Shown here: piece by piece, positions 16,394 through 24,964 of the stretch
Layout: every line of letters starts with the position of its first letter
Numbering within the stretch: the first letter of the stretch is position 1
Assembly (NCBI GenBank): GCA_040752975.1
Contig: JBFMHF010000010.1
Location: 16,544-80,543, forward strand
Reading direction: 5' to 3'
DNA from: JADLDB01 sp040752975
GTDB lineage: Bacteria; Myxococcota; Myxococcia; Myxococcales; Myxococcaceae
Length of the DNA: 64,000 nt
The notes under the pieces: model-generated
Told to the model about the DNA's origin: nothing
Database searches by the model: none
The model's input: the letters and a program-made list of their open reading frames with translations, nothing else
Made by a program: the position numbers and the translations under genes

Positions 16394-17131
16394 TCAGCAC
16401 GGCGAGGCAGAGGCGAGCACCTGCGAGACAGGCAGGGCGGTTTCGTCCCCGTCGGCGAGCAGCTCGCGCAGCCGCTTCACCGCGTCGCCGTGCAGCTGGC
16501 ACACCCGCGCCTCGCTCACCTGGAGCAGGCCGGCGATCTCCCGGAAGGTCAGCTCCTCCACGTAGTAGAGCGAGAGGAGCAGCTGGAGCCGCTCGCCCAG
16601 CCCGCTGATGGCCTGGGTGAGGCGCTGCACCACCCTCCCGCGCTCGACGCGCTCCTCCGCGCTCTCCTCGCCCGAGGGCACGGCCAGCGCGCCGACGAGA
16701 GGGAGGAGCGGCTGGCGGAGCTGCTCGAGCTCGGCCAGCTCGTCCACCGACAGCTTCAGGTGCGCGGCCAGCTCCTCGCCGGTGGGCTCGCGGCCGAGCT
16801 GCTTGCCCAGCGCGGTGCGCCCCTTCTCCACCTTCTCGGTGTCCGCGCGCAGCCGGCGCGGGAGATGATCCATCTTTCGCACCTCGTCCAGCATCGCGCC
16901 GCGGATGCGGTGCTCGGCGAACGTCTCGAAGCGGACGCTGCGGGAGGAGTCGAAGCGCCGCGCCGCCTCGAGCAGCCCCATGGCCCCGACGCTCCACAGC
17001 TCCTCGGCGAGGTGCGGCAGGCCCAGCCGGGCGGCGAGCCGCCGCCCCACGCGGTCGATGAGGACGCCGTACCGCCGCAGGAGCTCCGAGTCGCTGGTGG
17101 GCAGGCTGTAGCGGGCTTCGGCGCGGTGCAT
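16394..17131 (-). CDS. fliA: RNA polymerase sigma28 factor for flagellar operons (FliA)
   Basis: Sigma factor of 245 aa of the FliA/WhiG type. Region 2 holds LIDRVGRRLAARLGLP, the ELWSVGAMGLLEAARRFD core and a FETFAEHRIRGAMLDEVRKMD block, the usual FliA signature. Region 3 has LGREPTGEELAAHLKLS. Region 4 has LSLYYVEELTFREIAGLLQVSEARVCQLHGDAVKRLRELL, a helix-turn-helix that reads the -35. It is the last gene of the fliL-fliA operon, 12 bp after flhG. The sigma28-like element before flagellin is its expected target. No flgM anti-sigma gene was seen in the window. Confidence 0.95.
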   Translation of the reverse strand: MHRAEARYSLPTSDSELLRRYGVLIDRVGRRLAARLGLPHLAEELWSVGAMGLLEAARRFDSSRSVRFETFAEHRIRGAMLDEVRKMDHLPRRLRADTEKVEKGRTALGKQLGREPTGEELAAHLKLSVDELAELEQLRQPLLPLVGALAVPSGEESAEERVERGRVVQRLTQAISGLGERLQLLLSLYYVEELTFREIAGLLQVSEARVCQLHGDAVKRLRELLADGDETALPVSQVLASASPC

Positions 17132-17143
17132 GGGCGGCTCTCG

Positions 17144-18025
17144 TCACGGCGCGGGCGGCAGGGCCTCGGCGTCCGTCGCGCCGCGCAGGAGCCGCTGCCA
17201 GAGGAACTTGAGCCCGCCGACGTTCTTCTGCGGGGGCGGCTCGGTGAACAGCTTGTCGGCGACGGCCTTCAGCGCCCGGCTGGCCGGGGAGTGGGGGAAG
17301 GCCTGCACCACGGGCCGCTGCAGCAGCACGGCCCGGTGGATGTTCTCGTCGCGGGGCAACTGTCCCAACAGCTTGAGGCGAGCCTTCAGGAAGCGCCGGG
17401 TGACGGTGCACAGCTTCTCGTAAATCTCCCGGGCCTGCTGCTCGGTGGCCACCTGGTTGACGAGCACGTTGAAGTGCTCGACGCCGCCTTCCAGCGACAG
17501 CACCTTCACCGCCGCGTAGGCGTCGGTGAGCGAAGTGGGCTCGGGGGTGAGCACCAGGAGCGCTTCCTGCGCGCCCCCCACGAAGAAGAGCACGTTGTCT
17601 CCGATGCCCGCGCCGGTGTCGATCAACACCAGGTCGAACTCGTCCTCGATGGTGTCGAGGGCCGTCATGAAGCGCAGCTTCTGTGCGTCGTCGAGCACGG
17701 TGAGGCTGCGCACCCCGCTGCCGCCGGGCAGCACGCGCACGCCCTCCGGGCCCGTGGCCAGCACCTGCTGCAGCTCGACCGTCCCGTCGAGCAGGTGCCC
17801 CAGGTGGTAGCGCGGGGTGAGGCCGAAGACGATTTCGACGTTGGCCAGGCCGAGATCGCCGTCGACGATCAACACCCGCTTGCCGGCCTGCGCCGCGAGG
17901 ATGGCGACGTTGGAGGTGACGTTCGTCTTGCCCACGCCGCCCTTGCCGCTGGTGACGGCGATGACGCGCACGTCACCGCCTGGCTGTTGGCTCATCATCT
18001 GCCGGAGGCTCTCTGCCTGGTCCAT
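17144..18025 (-). CDS. flhG: Flagellar number regulator FlhG (MinD-like ATPase)
   Basis: FlhG (293 aa; also FleN/YlxH) limits flagellar number and stimulates the FlhF GTPase. The first residues MDQAESLRQMM contain the conserved DQAxxLR activator motif, which fixes the start at ATG 18025. The deviant Walker A is GKGGVGKT (27-34) and switch II is VLIDTGAGIG. Further MinD-type features include the LIVDGDLGLANVEIVFG segment, here VLIVDGDLGLANVEIVFGL. The C-terminal membrane-targeting helix is weak. Encoded between flhF (23 bp upstream) and fliA, the canonical order. Confidence 0.96.
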   Translation of the reverse strand: MDQAESLRQMMSQQPGGDVRVIAVTSGKGGVGKTNVTSNVAILAAQAGKRVLIVDGDLGLANVEIVFGLTPRYHLGHLLDGTVELQQVLATGPEGVRVLPGGSGVRSLTVLDDAQKLRFMTALDTIEDEFDLVLIDTGAGIGDNVLFFVGGAQEALLVLTPEPTSLTDAYAAVKVLSLEGGVEHFNVLVNQVATEQQAREIYEKLCTVTRRFLKARLKLLGQLPRDENIHRAVLLQRPVVQAFPHSPASRALKAVADKLFTEPPPQKNVGGLKFLWQRLLRGATDAEALPPAP

Positions 18026-18048
18026 GGGGAGGTCTCCTCGAGGAAGTG

Positions 18049-19221
18049 TCAGCCGCGGCCCGGGCGGAAGTCGCCCGCCACCAACCCGACCAGCTCGTTC
18101 GCGGTGAGGGCGTGGAGGTCTTCGGGGACGCGCTGTCCGTTGGTGACGCAGGCGATGGGGCGGCCCACCGGGCCCAGGGCCGACACGAGCGCGGCTGGCC
18201 CGTCGGCCTCGTCCAGCTTGGTGAAGATGAGGCGGGTGGGCTTGAGCGGGGCGTAACGGGCGGCGGCAGCGGCGAGCTCCCGCGCGCCGGTGGCGGCCGA
18301 GAGGCAGAGGTAGAGGTCGACGTCGGCGACGCTCTTGAGCATCTGCGCCTGGCGGGCGATGTCGTCCGCTTTGCTGCGCCCGGCGGTGTCGATGAGGACG
18401 AGGTCGGCCGTGCGGCTGAACTCGAGGGCCCGGGCCAGGTCCTTCTCGGTGTGGGCCACCCGGGTGGGCACGTTCATCATGCTCCCGTAGCGGGCGACCT
18501 GCTCGGCGGCGCCGATGCGGTAGGTGTCGACGGTGATGAGCGCCACCTTGAGGCGCGACTCCATGAGGGCGCGGGCGGCGATCTTCGCCAGGGTGGTGGT
18601 CTTCCCCACGCCCGTGGGCCCGACGAGCGCGATGGCGCGGCGCGGGCCCGACATCCACGGCGCGCGGCTGGGAATGAGGCGCTCGGCCAACAACTCGCGC
18701 ACCGAGCGCCACAGCACGTCGGGCTGGGTGCCGTGCGCGCCCGCGGCGAGGCGCAACAGCTCCTCTGCCAGGCCCTCGTCCAGCCCGCGCGCGACGAGGT
18801 GGTCGAACAGCTCCATCACCGGCTCGGGGAAGCGGGGCGCTTCGGCCTGCGGTGCGAGTGCCTGCTGCTTGAGCTGGCTGCGCATGCTCTCCACGGCGCT
18901 GCGCAGGGCGATCAACTCCTCGGCGATGACGCCGGGCGCGGCCACTTCCTCGGCGGGGGGTGGCGGAGGCGCGGCGTAGCGGGCGGCGCCGTGGCGGGCG
19001 GGCGGCGACGCGGGCGGCGGAGGCGCGCGGGGGGTGAGGCCCTTCGGCGCGGCCGGCGCGGGCTCGAGCGCGGCGGTGACTTCAATCTCCGCCTTGCGGA
19101 ACAGCCCGCCGTTGACCTCCTGCGTCGACAGGATGACGGCGTCGGGGCCCAGCGCGGCCTTCACCGCCGCCAGGGCGCTGCGTGCGTCACGGGCCCGGAA
19201 CGTCTTCACCATCGCGCTCAT
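18049..19221 (-). CDS. flhF: SRP-type GTPase FlhF, flagellar placement factor
   Basis: FlhF (390 aa) places flagella at the pole in many bacteria. The B domain (1-50) starts MVKTFRARDARSALAAVKAALGPDAVILSTQ. It is followed by a Pro/Ala-rich linker (about 55-100), an N domain (about 100-190) and the G domain. The G domain has G1 GPTGVGKT (201-208), DTYRIGAAEQ, DTAGRSKAD and TKLDEADG. It overlaps flhA by 4 bp (ATGA). With flhG it predicts a polar flagellum with controlled number. Confidence 0.96.
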   Translation of the reverse strand: MSAMVKTFRARDARSALAAVKAALGPDAVILSTQEVNGGLFRKAEIEVTAALEPAPAAPKGLTPRAPPPPASPPARHGAARYAAPPPPPAEEVAAPGVIAEELIALRSAVESMRSQLKQQALAPQAEAPRFPEPVMELFDHLVARGLDEGLAEELLRLAAGAHGTQPDVLWRSVRELLAERLIPSRAPWMSGPRRAIALVGPTGVGKTTTLAKIAARALMESRLKVALITVDTYRIGAAEQVARYGSMMNVPTRVAHTEKDLARALEFSRTADLVLIDTAGRSKADDIARQAQMLKSVADVDLYLCLSAATGARELAAAAARYAPLKPTRLIFTKLDEADGPAALVSALGPVGRPIACVTNGQRVPEDLHALTANELVGLVAGDFRPGRG

Positions 19222-21317
19222 CGCTTGTCACCTCGCGCCACCAGGGGAACGGAAGGGGCCACTTGCAAGGTCCCGGCCGGCTCCACCGCGGTGCCGGGCG
19301 TCAATTCCCGGGCGGACACGACGGACAAGTCCCCGACAAAGCGGCCGAGGAAGTCGAAGAGGGGCCGGCGCAAGTCGGGCGGCGCCATGACGACGACGGG
19401 GAGGTTGGCGGCCGACAATTTCGCGGCGTGCTGCTCGACGGTCGCGATGAGGCGCCGCGCCGTGTCCACATCGGGCGCCAGGGTGGGCTCTCCGTCGGAA
19501 GCGCCAAGCGTTTGACGCAGGAGCTCCTCGGTGGGCCGGTCGAGGATGAGGGCGTGCAGCACCCCGCGCGCGTCCACGAGGTGGCTCGTCAGTTGTCGGG
19601 ACAGCCGCCGGCGCACCTGCTCGATGAGGTAGCCGGTGTCCTTGCTGCGGGGCGCGGCGTCGGCCACCGCTTCCAGCACCGTCTTCATGTCGCGCACCGA
19701 CACGCCCTCGCGCAACAGTCCGCGCACCACCCGCACCAGTTCGCCCAGCGTCACCGTGCCGGGCACCACGTCCTCCACCAGCTTCGGCGCGTCCTTCGCG
19801 GTGGCGGCCAGGAGCTCCTGCACCTCCTGGCGGCCCACCAGCTCCCAGGCATTGCGGCGGACCAGCTCGGAGAGGTGGGTGACGAGGACGCTGGCCGGGT
19901 CCACCAGCGTCAGCCCCTGGGCCTCGGCGGCGGCGCGATCCTCGAGGCGGATCCACTTCGCGGGCAGGCCGAAGGCAGGCTCCTTCGCGGCGATGCCGTC
20001 CAGCGCCGGGGCGCGGCCGGTGGGGTCGAGCGCCATCACCCGGTCGAGGTGCACCTGGCTCCGCGCCACCTCCACGCCGCGCAGGTTGACGCGGTACTCG
20101 TTGGGCTCGAGGCGCAGGTTGTCGCGCAGGTGCACCGCCGGCAGGACGATGCCCAGCTCCTGCGCCACCTGGCGGCGCAGCGCCGTCACCCGGCCGGGCA
20201 CCTCGCCGCCCTTCTCGAGGTCGATGAGGGACAGCAACTGGTAGCCCACCTCCAGCTCCAGCGTGTCCAGTTGCAGCACGTCCTGAATCCGCTCCGTCTT
20301 CGGCGCGGCGTCCTCCGCCTTCTTCGTCGGCTGGCCCTTCGCCACCGCCTCCTTCGCCGCGGCCCGGCGGGAGAGCAGCGCCAGCACCGCCGCGGTGGGA
20401 AGGAAGACGAGCGCCGGCAGCCCGGGCAGCACGCCCAACAGCGCCAGCACGCCCGCGGTGTAGGTCAGCACCCGGCTTCTGCCGAACAACTGCCCGCCCA
20501 CCTGCGTGCCCATGTCCGAGCCGGCGGCGCGGGTGACGAGGATGCCGGCGGCGGTGGAGACGAGCAGCGCGGGCATCTGCGAGACCAACCCGTCGCCCAC
20601 GGTGAGCAGCGTGTACGTCTCGGCCGCCTGCGCCAGCGAGAGGTTGTCCCGCGCCAGCCCCGCGACGAGGCCGCCCACGATGTTGATGGCGGTGATGAAG
20701 AGGCCGGCGATGGCGTCGCCCCGGACGAACTTCGACGCGCCGTCCATCGCCCCGAAGAACTCCACTTCTCCGTCCAGCGCGGCGCGGCGGGCGCGCGCCT
20801 CCTTGTCGTTGATGATGCCGGCGGCGAGGTCGGCGTCGATGGCCATCTGCTTGCCGGGCAGCGCGTCCAACGTGAAGCGCGCGGCTACCTCCGAGACGCG
20901 GCCCGAGCCCTTGGTGATGACGGCGAAATTCACCACCAGGAGGATGAGGAAGACGACGCCGCCGACGATGAGGCTGCCGCCCACCGCGAAGCGCCCGAAG
21001 GCCTCGATGACGTGGCCCGCCGCGCCCGGCCCCTCGCCGCCCTTCAGGAGGATGAGGCGCGTGGTGGCCACGTTCAGCGCCAGGCGGAAGAGGGTGGTGA
21101 TGAGGAGGATGGACGGGAAGACGGAGAACTCCAGCGCCTTCGACAGGCCGAGGCTGATGAGCAGCATCAGCACCGAGAGCGCGATGTTGACCGCCAACAG
21201 GGCGTCGAGGAGCGCCGGCGGCAGGGGCAACAGCATGATGGCCAGCACGCCGAGGACGCCCAGCGCGAGCAGCCCTTCGGCGGGGAGGCGGGTGGTGGTG
21301 GAGCCGGCTGGAGTCAT
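19218..21317 (-). CDS. flhA: Flagellar export gate protein FlhA
   Basis: FlhA (699 aa) is the major export-gate protein that couples the proton motive force to secretion. Residues about 1-320 hold eight membrane segments and the FHIPEP-family loop (RFTLDALPGKQMAIDADL, then GDAIAGLFITAINIVGGL). Residues about 340-699 form the cytoplasmic docking domain for chaperone-substrate complexes. Length is normal for the family. The ATG overlaps the flhB stop by 4 bp and the TGA overlaps flhF, consistent with tight coupling. Confidence 0.97.
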   Translation of the reverse strand: MTPAGSTTTRLPAEGLLALGVLGVLAIMLLPLPPALLDALLAVNIALSVLMLLISLGLSKALEFSVFPSILLITTLFRLALNVATTRLILLKGGEGPGAAGHVIEAFGRFAVGGSLIVGGVVFLILLVVNFAVITKGSGRVSEVAARFTLDALPGKQMAIDADLAAGIINDKEARARRAALDGEVEFFGAMDGASKFVRGDAIAGLFITAINIVGGLVAGLARDNLSLAQAAETYTLLTVGDGLVSQMPALLVSTAAGILVTRAAGSDMGTQVGGQLFGRSRVLTYTAGVLALLGVLPGLPALVFLPTAAVLALLSRRAAAKEAVAKGQPTKKAEDAAPKTERIQDVLQLDTLELEVGYQLLSLIDLEKGGEVPGRVTALRRQVAQELGIVLPAVHLRDNLRLEPNEYRVNLRGVEVARSQVHLDRVMALDPTGRAPALDGIAAKEPAFGLPAKWIRLEDRAAAEAQGLTLVDPASVLVTHLSELVRRNAWELVGRQEVQELLAATAKDAPKLVEDVVPGTVTLGELVRVVRGLLREGVSVRDMKTVLEAVADAAPRSKDTGYLIEQVRRRLSRQLTSHLVDARGVLHALILDRPTEELLRQTLGASDGEPTLAPDVDTARRLIATVEQHAAKLSAANLPVVVMAPPDLRRPLFDFLGRFVGDLSVVSARELTPGTAVEPAGTLQVAPSVPLVARGDKR

Positions 21318-22453
21318 GACGGTTCAACCCCCGGTTCAACCCGGTGTCGGGCGCGCTCCCCGGTGGGAGAGGGAAGGGGAGGCGCGGCGCTCTTCGCGGC
21401 GGCCGTGCCCTGCTTGCGGCCGGTGACGCGGTAGACGAAGGCGAGAATGGCGGCGACGGCGCGGTACGTCTCGGCGGGGATGGCCTTGCCCAGCTTGACG
21501 CGCTTGTAGAGCAGCCGCGCCAGGGCGATGTCCTCGACGATGGGGATGCCGTGGGCCCGCGCCAGCTCGCGGATGCGCTCGGCCACCTCACCCTTGCCCT
21601 TGGCGATGACGCGCGGCGCGTGGCCTTCTTCCTTCCGGTAACGGATGGCGACGGCGATGTGCGTGGGGTTCACCACCACCGCGTCGGCCTTCGGCACGTC
21701 CACCGCCACGCGGCCCTTCGCCAGCTCCCGCGCGCGCTTCTTCCGCTTGCCCTTGAGCAGCGGATCGCCCTCGTCCTCCTTCAGCTCCCGCTTCGCCTCT
21801 TCCTTCGTCAGCTTGAGCTTCTCGCGGAAGCGCCAGTGGGTGAGGGCGAGGTCGACGCCGGCGAAGACCGCCAGCACCGCCACCGTGCGCACCGCCAGCC
21901 GCCCGAGGGGTGCGAAGACGGCCGCCAGCTGCGCGTCGGGCGACGCGGTGAGCAGCCTCGGCAGCGCCACCAGGTCGTCGCGCACCGCCAGCCCCGCCAC
22001 CGTGCCCACCGCCACCACCTTCAGCGACATCAGCGCGAGGTCGACGAGGAACTCCTTCGAGAAGGTGCGCTTGAAGGGGTTCTTCACCAGGCGCTCGACG
22101 TCGGGCAGCACCAGCTCGGCCCACAGGCCGCCGCGCGTCTGGGCGAAGGTGACGGCCGAGGCCGCCAGCGCCGCCGCCGCCAGGGCGAGCAGCAGCAGGC
22201 CCAGTGGCCGCATCAGGAAGCGCACCAGCTCGGACAGGGGCGCGGTGGGGGCGAGGAGCAGCGACTGGTGGGTGAGGCTCACCAGCGCCTGCTGAAGCTG
22301 CGGGGCCAGCACCAGCAGCGTGCAGCACGCGGCCATCATCGCGGCCACGCCCGCGGCGTCCTTGCCGATAGGAATCTTCCCCGTGTCCCACGCCTCCTTG
22401 AGGCGCCGGGCGCTGAGGAAGTCCGTCTTCGAGTCGCTGGCTTCGTCGGACAT
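21314..22453 (-). CDS. flhB: Flagellar export switch protein FlhB
   Basis: FlhB (379 aa) switches substrate specificity from rod/hook to filament export by autocleavage. The start ATG 22453 gives MSDEASDSKTDFLSARRLKEAWDTGKIP, a typical FlhB opening. Four membrane segments lie in residues about 30-210. The NPTH autocleavage motif is at residues 262-265. The C-terminal cytoplasmic domain (EGHAPRVIAKGKGEVAERIRELA onward) is complete, with a Pro/Arg-rich tail. Ten bp separate it from fliR and it overlaps flhA by 4 bp. Confidence 0.97.
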   Translation of the reverse strand: MSDEASDSKTDFLSARRLKEAWDTGKIPIGKDAAGVAAMMAACCTLLVLAPQLQQALVSLTHQSLLLAPTAPLSELVRFLMRPLGLLLLALAAAALAASAVTFAQTRGGLWAELVLPDVERLVKNPFKRTFSKEFLVDLALMSLKVVAVGTVAGLAVRDDLVALPRLLTASPDAQLAAVFAPLGRLAVRTVAVLAVFAGVDLALTHWRFREKLKLTKEEAKRELKEDEGDPLLKGKRKKRARELAKGRVAVDVPKADAVVVNPTHIAVAIRYRKEEGHAPRVIAKGKGEVAERIRELARAHGIPIVEDIALARLLYKRVKLGKAIPAETYRAVAAILAFVYRVTGRKQGTAAAKSAAPPLPSPTGERARHRVEPGVEPS

Positions 22454-22463
22454 GGCTTCTCGC

Positions 22464-23213
22464 CTACGGGTGGGGGAGGAAGCGGAAGGAGGCCTCGGCG
22501 CACAGCGCGAGGGCCTGCGGCGCCAGCAGCCACAGCGCCCCGCCGCCGAAGAGGATGGAGACGGAGAAGCCGACGTTGGAGAAGTGGAGCTGCTGCGCCG
22601 CCCGCCCGAGGACGCCCAGCGACAGGTGGCCCAGGGTGATGGCGGCGAGGAAAGGGAAGCCCAGGCGCACGCCCAGGGCGACGGCCTGCGCCGCCTGGAG
22701 CACCGCGCTCTTCGCCAGCACGTCCAGCCCGTCCACGCTGCCCGGCGGCACCTGCTGCACCGAGGTGGCCAGCCAGGTGACGAGCTCGCGGTGAAGGCCC
22801 AGCGAGAGGGCGAGGCCCAGCGCGAGGACGCGGAAGAGCTGCCCCAACGTGGTGGACTCGGCGCCATTCAGCGGGTCGAGGGTGGCGCCGAAGCCCAGGC
22901 CCATCGTCTGCGCGGCCAGCTGGCCCGCGGTGGCGGCGCCCTCGAAGGCGAAGCGCACCGCCTGGCCGGCCAACAGGCCCAGGCCCGTCTCCAGCAGCAC
23001 GTCCACCGCCAGCGCGCCGAGGTGAGGAGGCAGCGGCGCAGCGCCGGCCCCCGACGCGAGGAAGGCCACCAGCGCCAGGGTGAAGGACAGGGCCACCCGC
23101 ACCTGCAGCGGCGCGTTCTTCATGCCGAAGAGGGGCGCGCCGGTGACGAGGCCGGCGGTGCGGAAGAGCACCAGCGCGAAGCCGTACACCACGCCGGGCA
23201 CGAGCGCCTGCAC
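22464..23213 (-). CDS. fliR: Flagellar export protein FliR
   Basis: FliR (249 aa) is a membrane component of the export gate with FliP and FliQ. The GTG start at 23213 lies one base past the fliQ stop. About six hydrophobic segments are visible, with RTAGLVTGAPLFGMKNAP near the N-terminus and GLGFGATLDPLNGAESTTLGQLF in the middle, both FliR hallmarks. Its order between fliQ and flhB is canonical. Confidence 0.95.
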   Translation of the reverse strand: MQALVPGVVYGFALVLFRTAGLVTGAPLFGMKNAPLQVRVALSFTLALVAFLASGAGAAPLPPHLGALAVDVLLETGLGLLAGQAVRFAFEGAATAGQLAAQTMGLGFGATLDPLNGAESTTLGQLFRVLALGLALSLGLHRELVTWLATSVQQVPPGSVDGLDVLAKSAVLQAAQAVALGVRLGFPFLAAITLGHLSLGVLGRAAQQLHFSNVGFSVSILFGGGALWLLAPQALALCAEASFRFLPHP

Positions 23214-23214
23214 G

Positions 23215-23478
23215 TCACCCTCCCTGCGCCATGCGCACGAGCGCCGCCTTGAGGTACTCCGCGAGGTGCTCCACCATCCACCCGCCGAGCGCGCCGCACA
23301 CCGCGACGGCCGCCACCACCCGCGGCAGGAAGCCCACCGCCGGGTCGTTCACCTGCGTGGCCGCCTGGAAGACGCCCAGCCCCAGGCCGAGGAAGAAGAG
23401 GACGCCGAAGACGGGCCCGCCGACGACGGCCAGCAGCAACAGTCCTTCGCGGAAGAGGGTGGCGCCCGTGTCCGTCAT
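23215..23478 (-). CDS. fliQ: Flagellar export protein FliQ
   Basis: FliQ (87 aa) is a two-helix membrane protein of the export gate. The start is ATG 23478 (MTDTGATLFREGLLLLAVVGGPV), overlapping the fliP stop by 4 bp. Two hydrophobic helices flank the QAATQVNDPAVGFLPR loop, which corresponds to the conserved Q-x-x-T-Q-x-x-D/E motif. Size equals the family norm (about 89 aa). Confidence 0.95.
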   Translation of the reverse strand: MTDTGATLFREGLLLLAVVGGPVFGVLFFLGLGLGVFQAATQVNDPAVGFLPRVVAAVAVCGALGGWMVEHLAEYLKAALVRMAQGG

Positions 23479-24164
23479 GGCGTGAAGCTCCGCAGCACCG
23501 ACTCGACGATGAGGTGCCAGCCCCCGGCCAGGAGGAAGACGCCCACCTTGAGGGGCAGCGACACCAGCGTGGGTGGCACCATCATCATCCCCAGCGAGAG
23601 GAGGATGGCGCCGACGAGGAGGTCGATGAGCAGCATCGGCACCAGCACCGTGAGGCCCATGCGGAAGGCGGTGGTGAGCTCCGACACCATGAAGGCCGGC
23701 ACCAGGACGGTGAGGGGCACGTCGTCCTCCGCCTCGGGGCGCGGCCCGCCGGAGACGCCGAGGAAGAGCTGCAGGTCGTCCTGCCGCACGTGCTTGAGAA
23801 TGAAGCGCCGCACCGGCGTGGACGCGCGAGCCAGCGCCTCGTCCGCGGAGATGGTGTCGGCCATGTAGGGCTCGAGGGCGTCCGTCCACACCGCCTTCGC
23901 GGTGGGGGCCATCACGAAGGCCGACAGCGCCAGCGCCAGGCCGATGAGGACCTGGTTGGGCGGCAGTTGCGGCGTGCCCAGGCCCTGCCGCACGAAGGAC
24001 AGCACGATGACGATGCGCGTGAAGCTGGTGATGGACAGCAGCACTGCCGCCGCGAAGGACAGCAGCGTCATCAACAGGAACAGCTTCACCGCCGAGCTGC
24101 CCCCGCCCGTCACCTGCAACGCGAAGCCGGGCTCGGCCGCGGCGAGGGTGAGGAGGGACGTCAT
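23475..24164 (-). CDS. fliP: Flagellar export protein FliP
   Basis: FliP (229 aa from ATG 24164) is the core export-gate subunit. Typical blocks are ITSFTRIVIVLSFVRQGLGTPQLPPNQVLIGLAL, then RFILKHVRQDDLQLFL, LTVLVPAFMVSELTTAF and DLLVGAILLSLGMMMVPPTLVSLPLK. There are four membrane segments. The Ala/Gly-rich open frame upstream of 24164 lies inside fliO and is not part of the gene. FliP here is shorter at the N-terminus than E. coli FliP (245 aa), within the usual range. Confidence 0.96.
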   Translation of the reverse strand: MTSLLTLAAAEPGFALQVTGGGSSAVKLFLLMTLLSFAAAVLLSITSFTRIVIVLSFVRQGLGTPQLPPNQVLIGLALALSAFVMAPTAKAVWTDALEPYMADTISADEALARASTPVRRFILKHVRQDDLQLFLGVSGGPRPEAEDDVPLTVLVPAFMVSELTTAFRMGLTVLVPMLLIDLLVGAILLSLGMMMVPPTLVSLPLKVGVFLLAGGWHLIVESVLRSFTP

Positions 24165-24601
24165 GAGGCCGCCCCGTCCAGCTGCGCCGCCGAGAGCCGC
24201 GCCCGCAGCTCCTGCTCCGCCGTCGACTCCACCAGCAGGTTCTCGAAGGCCAGCGCCTCGGCGGGGCTCGCGACGTCGCTCGGCTCCAGGTCCACCGCCT
24301 CCGCCGGCGCGTCGTACTGGGTGAGGAGCTGCACCCCGGCCTCGCTGACGCCCAGCACCAGAAGCCGCCCGTCCACGCGCGCCAGGCACATCGAGCGGCG
24401 CGGGCCCAGGGACATCGACTCCACCAGCTCCAGGCGCCGCGCCACGCGGGCCCGCCGGCGCGAGAGGAAGAAGGCCACCACCGCCAGCGCCATCAGGGCC
24501 AGCCCGCCCCAGAGGGGACCTGGGCTGAAGGTGGCGCTCGACGGGGCGAGGGTGAGCGCGGTCGATTGGGGCTGAGTCAGCGGCGTGGCGTCGGGTGTCA
24601 T
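24161..24601 (-). CDS. fliO: Flagellar assembly protein FliO-like
   Basis: Protein of 146 aa from ATG 24601, with GGAG upstream; a TTG 42 bases earlier is an alternative. It has one membrane segment (about residues 30-50, LWGGLALMALAVVAFFLS) followed by basic residues. A short cytoplasmic domain contains LELVESMSLGPRRSMCLARVDGRLLVLGVSEAGVQLL, the pattern of FliO-family proteins that help FliP assembly. It sits between fliN and fliP and overlaps fliP by 4 bp. Sequence conservation in FliO is weak; position and topology support the call. Confidence 0.88.
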   Translation of the reverse strand: MTPDATPLTQPQSTALTLAPSSATFSPGPLWGGLALMALAVVAFFLSRRRARVARRLELVESMSLGPRRSMCLARVDGRLLVLGVSEAGVQLLTQYDAPAEAVDLEPSDVASPAEALAFENLLVESTAEQELRARLSAAQLDGAAS

Positions 24602-24649
24602 GCGGTTGGCTCCGACGCCGCTCCAGTGCAGCGCCCGCGCCAACCTTCG

Positions 24650-24964
24650 TCAGCGCAGCCGCGCGATGCGCTCGGCCCGGCTGACGATGTCGGTGATGCG
24701 CACGCCGAACTTGTCGTTCACCACCACCGCTTCGCCGCGGGCCACCAGGCGGTCGTTGATGATGATGTCCAGCGGCTCACCGGCCACCTTGTCGAGTTCC
24801 ACCACGCTGCCCGGCCCGAGCGACAACAGCTCGTGGATGGTCATGCGCGTGCGGCCGAGCTGCACCATCACCTCCAGCGGCACGTCCATCAGCAGCTCGA
24901 AGCGCTGGTTGGGGGCGCCTTCCTCGGCGAGCGTCCGGTCCATGTCGTCTCCTCGTTTCGTCAA
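24650..24964 (-). CDS. fliN: Flagellar motor switch protein FliN
   Basis: FliN (104 aa) forms the C-ring base with FliM. The whole protein is the SpoA domain: RFELLMDVPLEVMVQLGRTRMTIHELLSLGPGSVVELDK is followed by GEPLDIIINDRLVARGEAVVVNDKFGVRITDIVS. The ATG at 24964 overlaps the fliM stop by 4 bp; an internal ATG at 24943 is also possible. It lacks the long N-terminal extension seen in some FliY/FliN proteins. Confidence 0.97.
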   Translation of the reverse strand: MTKRGDDMDRTLAEEGAPNQRFELLMDVPLEVMVQLGRTRMTIHELLSLGPGSVVELDKVAGEPLDIIINDRLVARGEAVVVNDKFGVRITDIVSRAERIARLR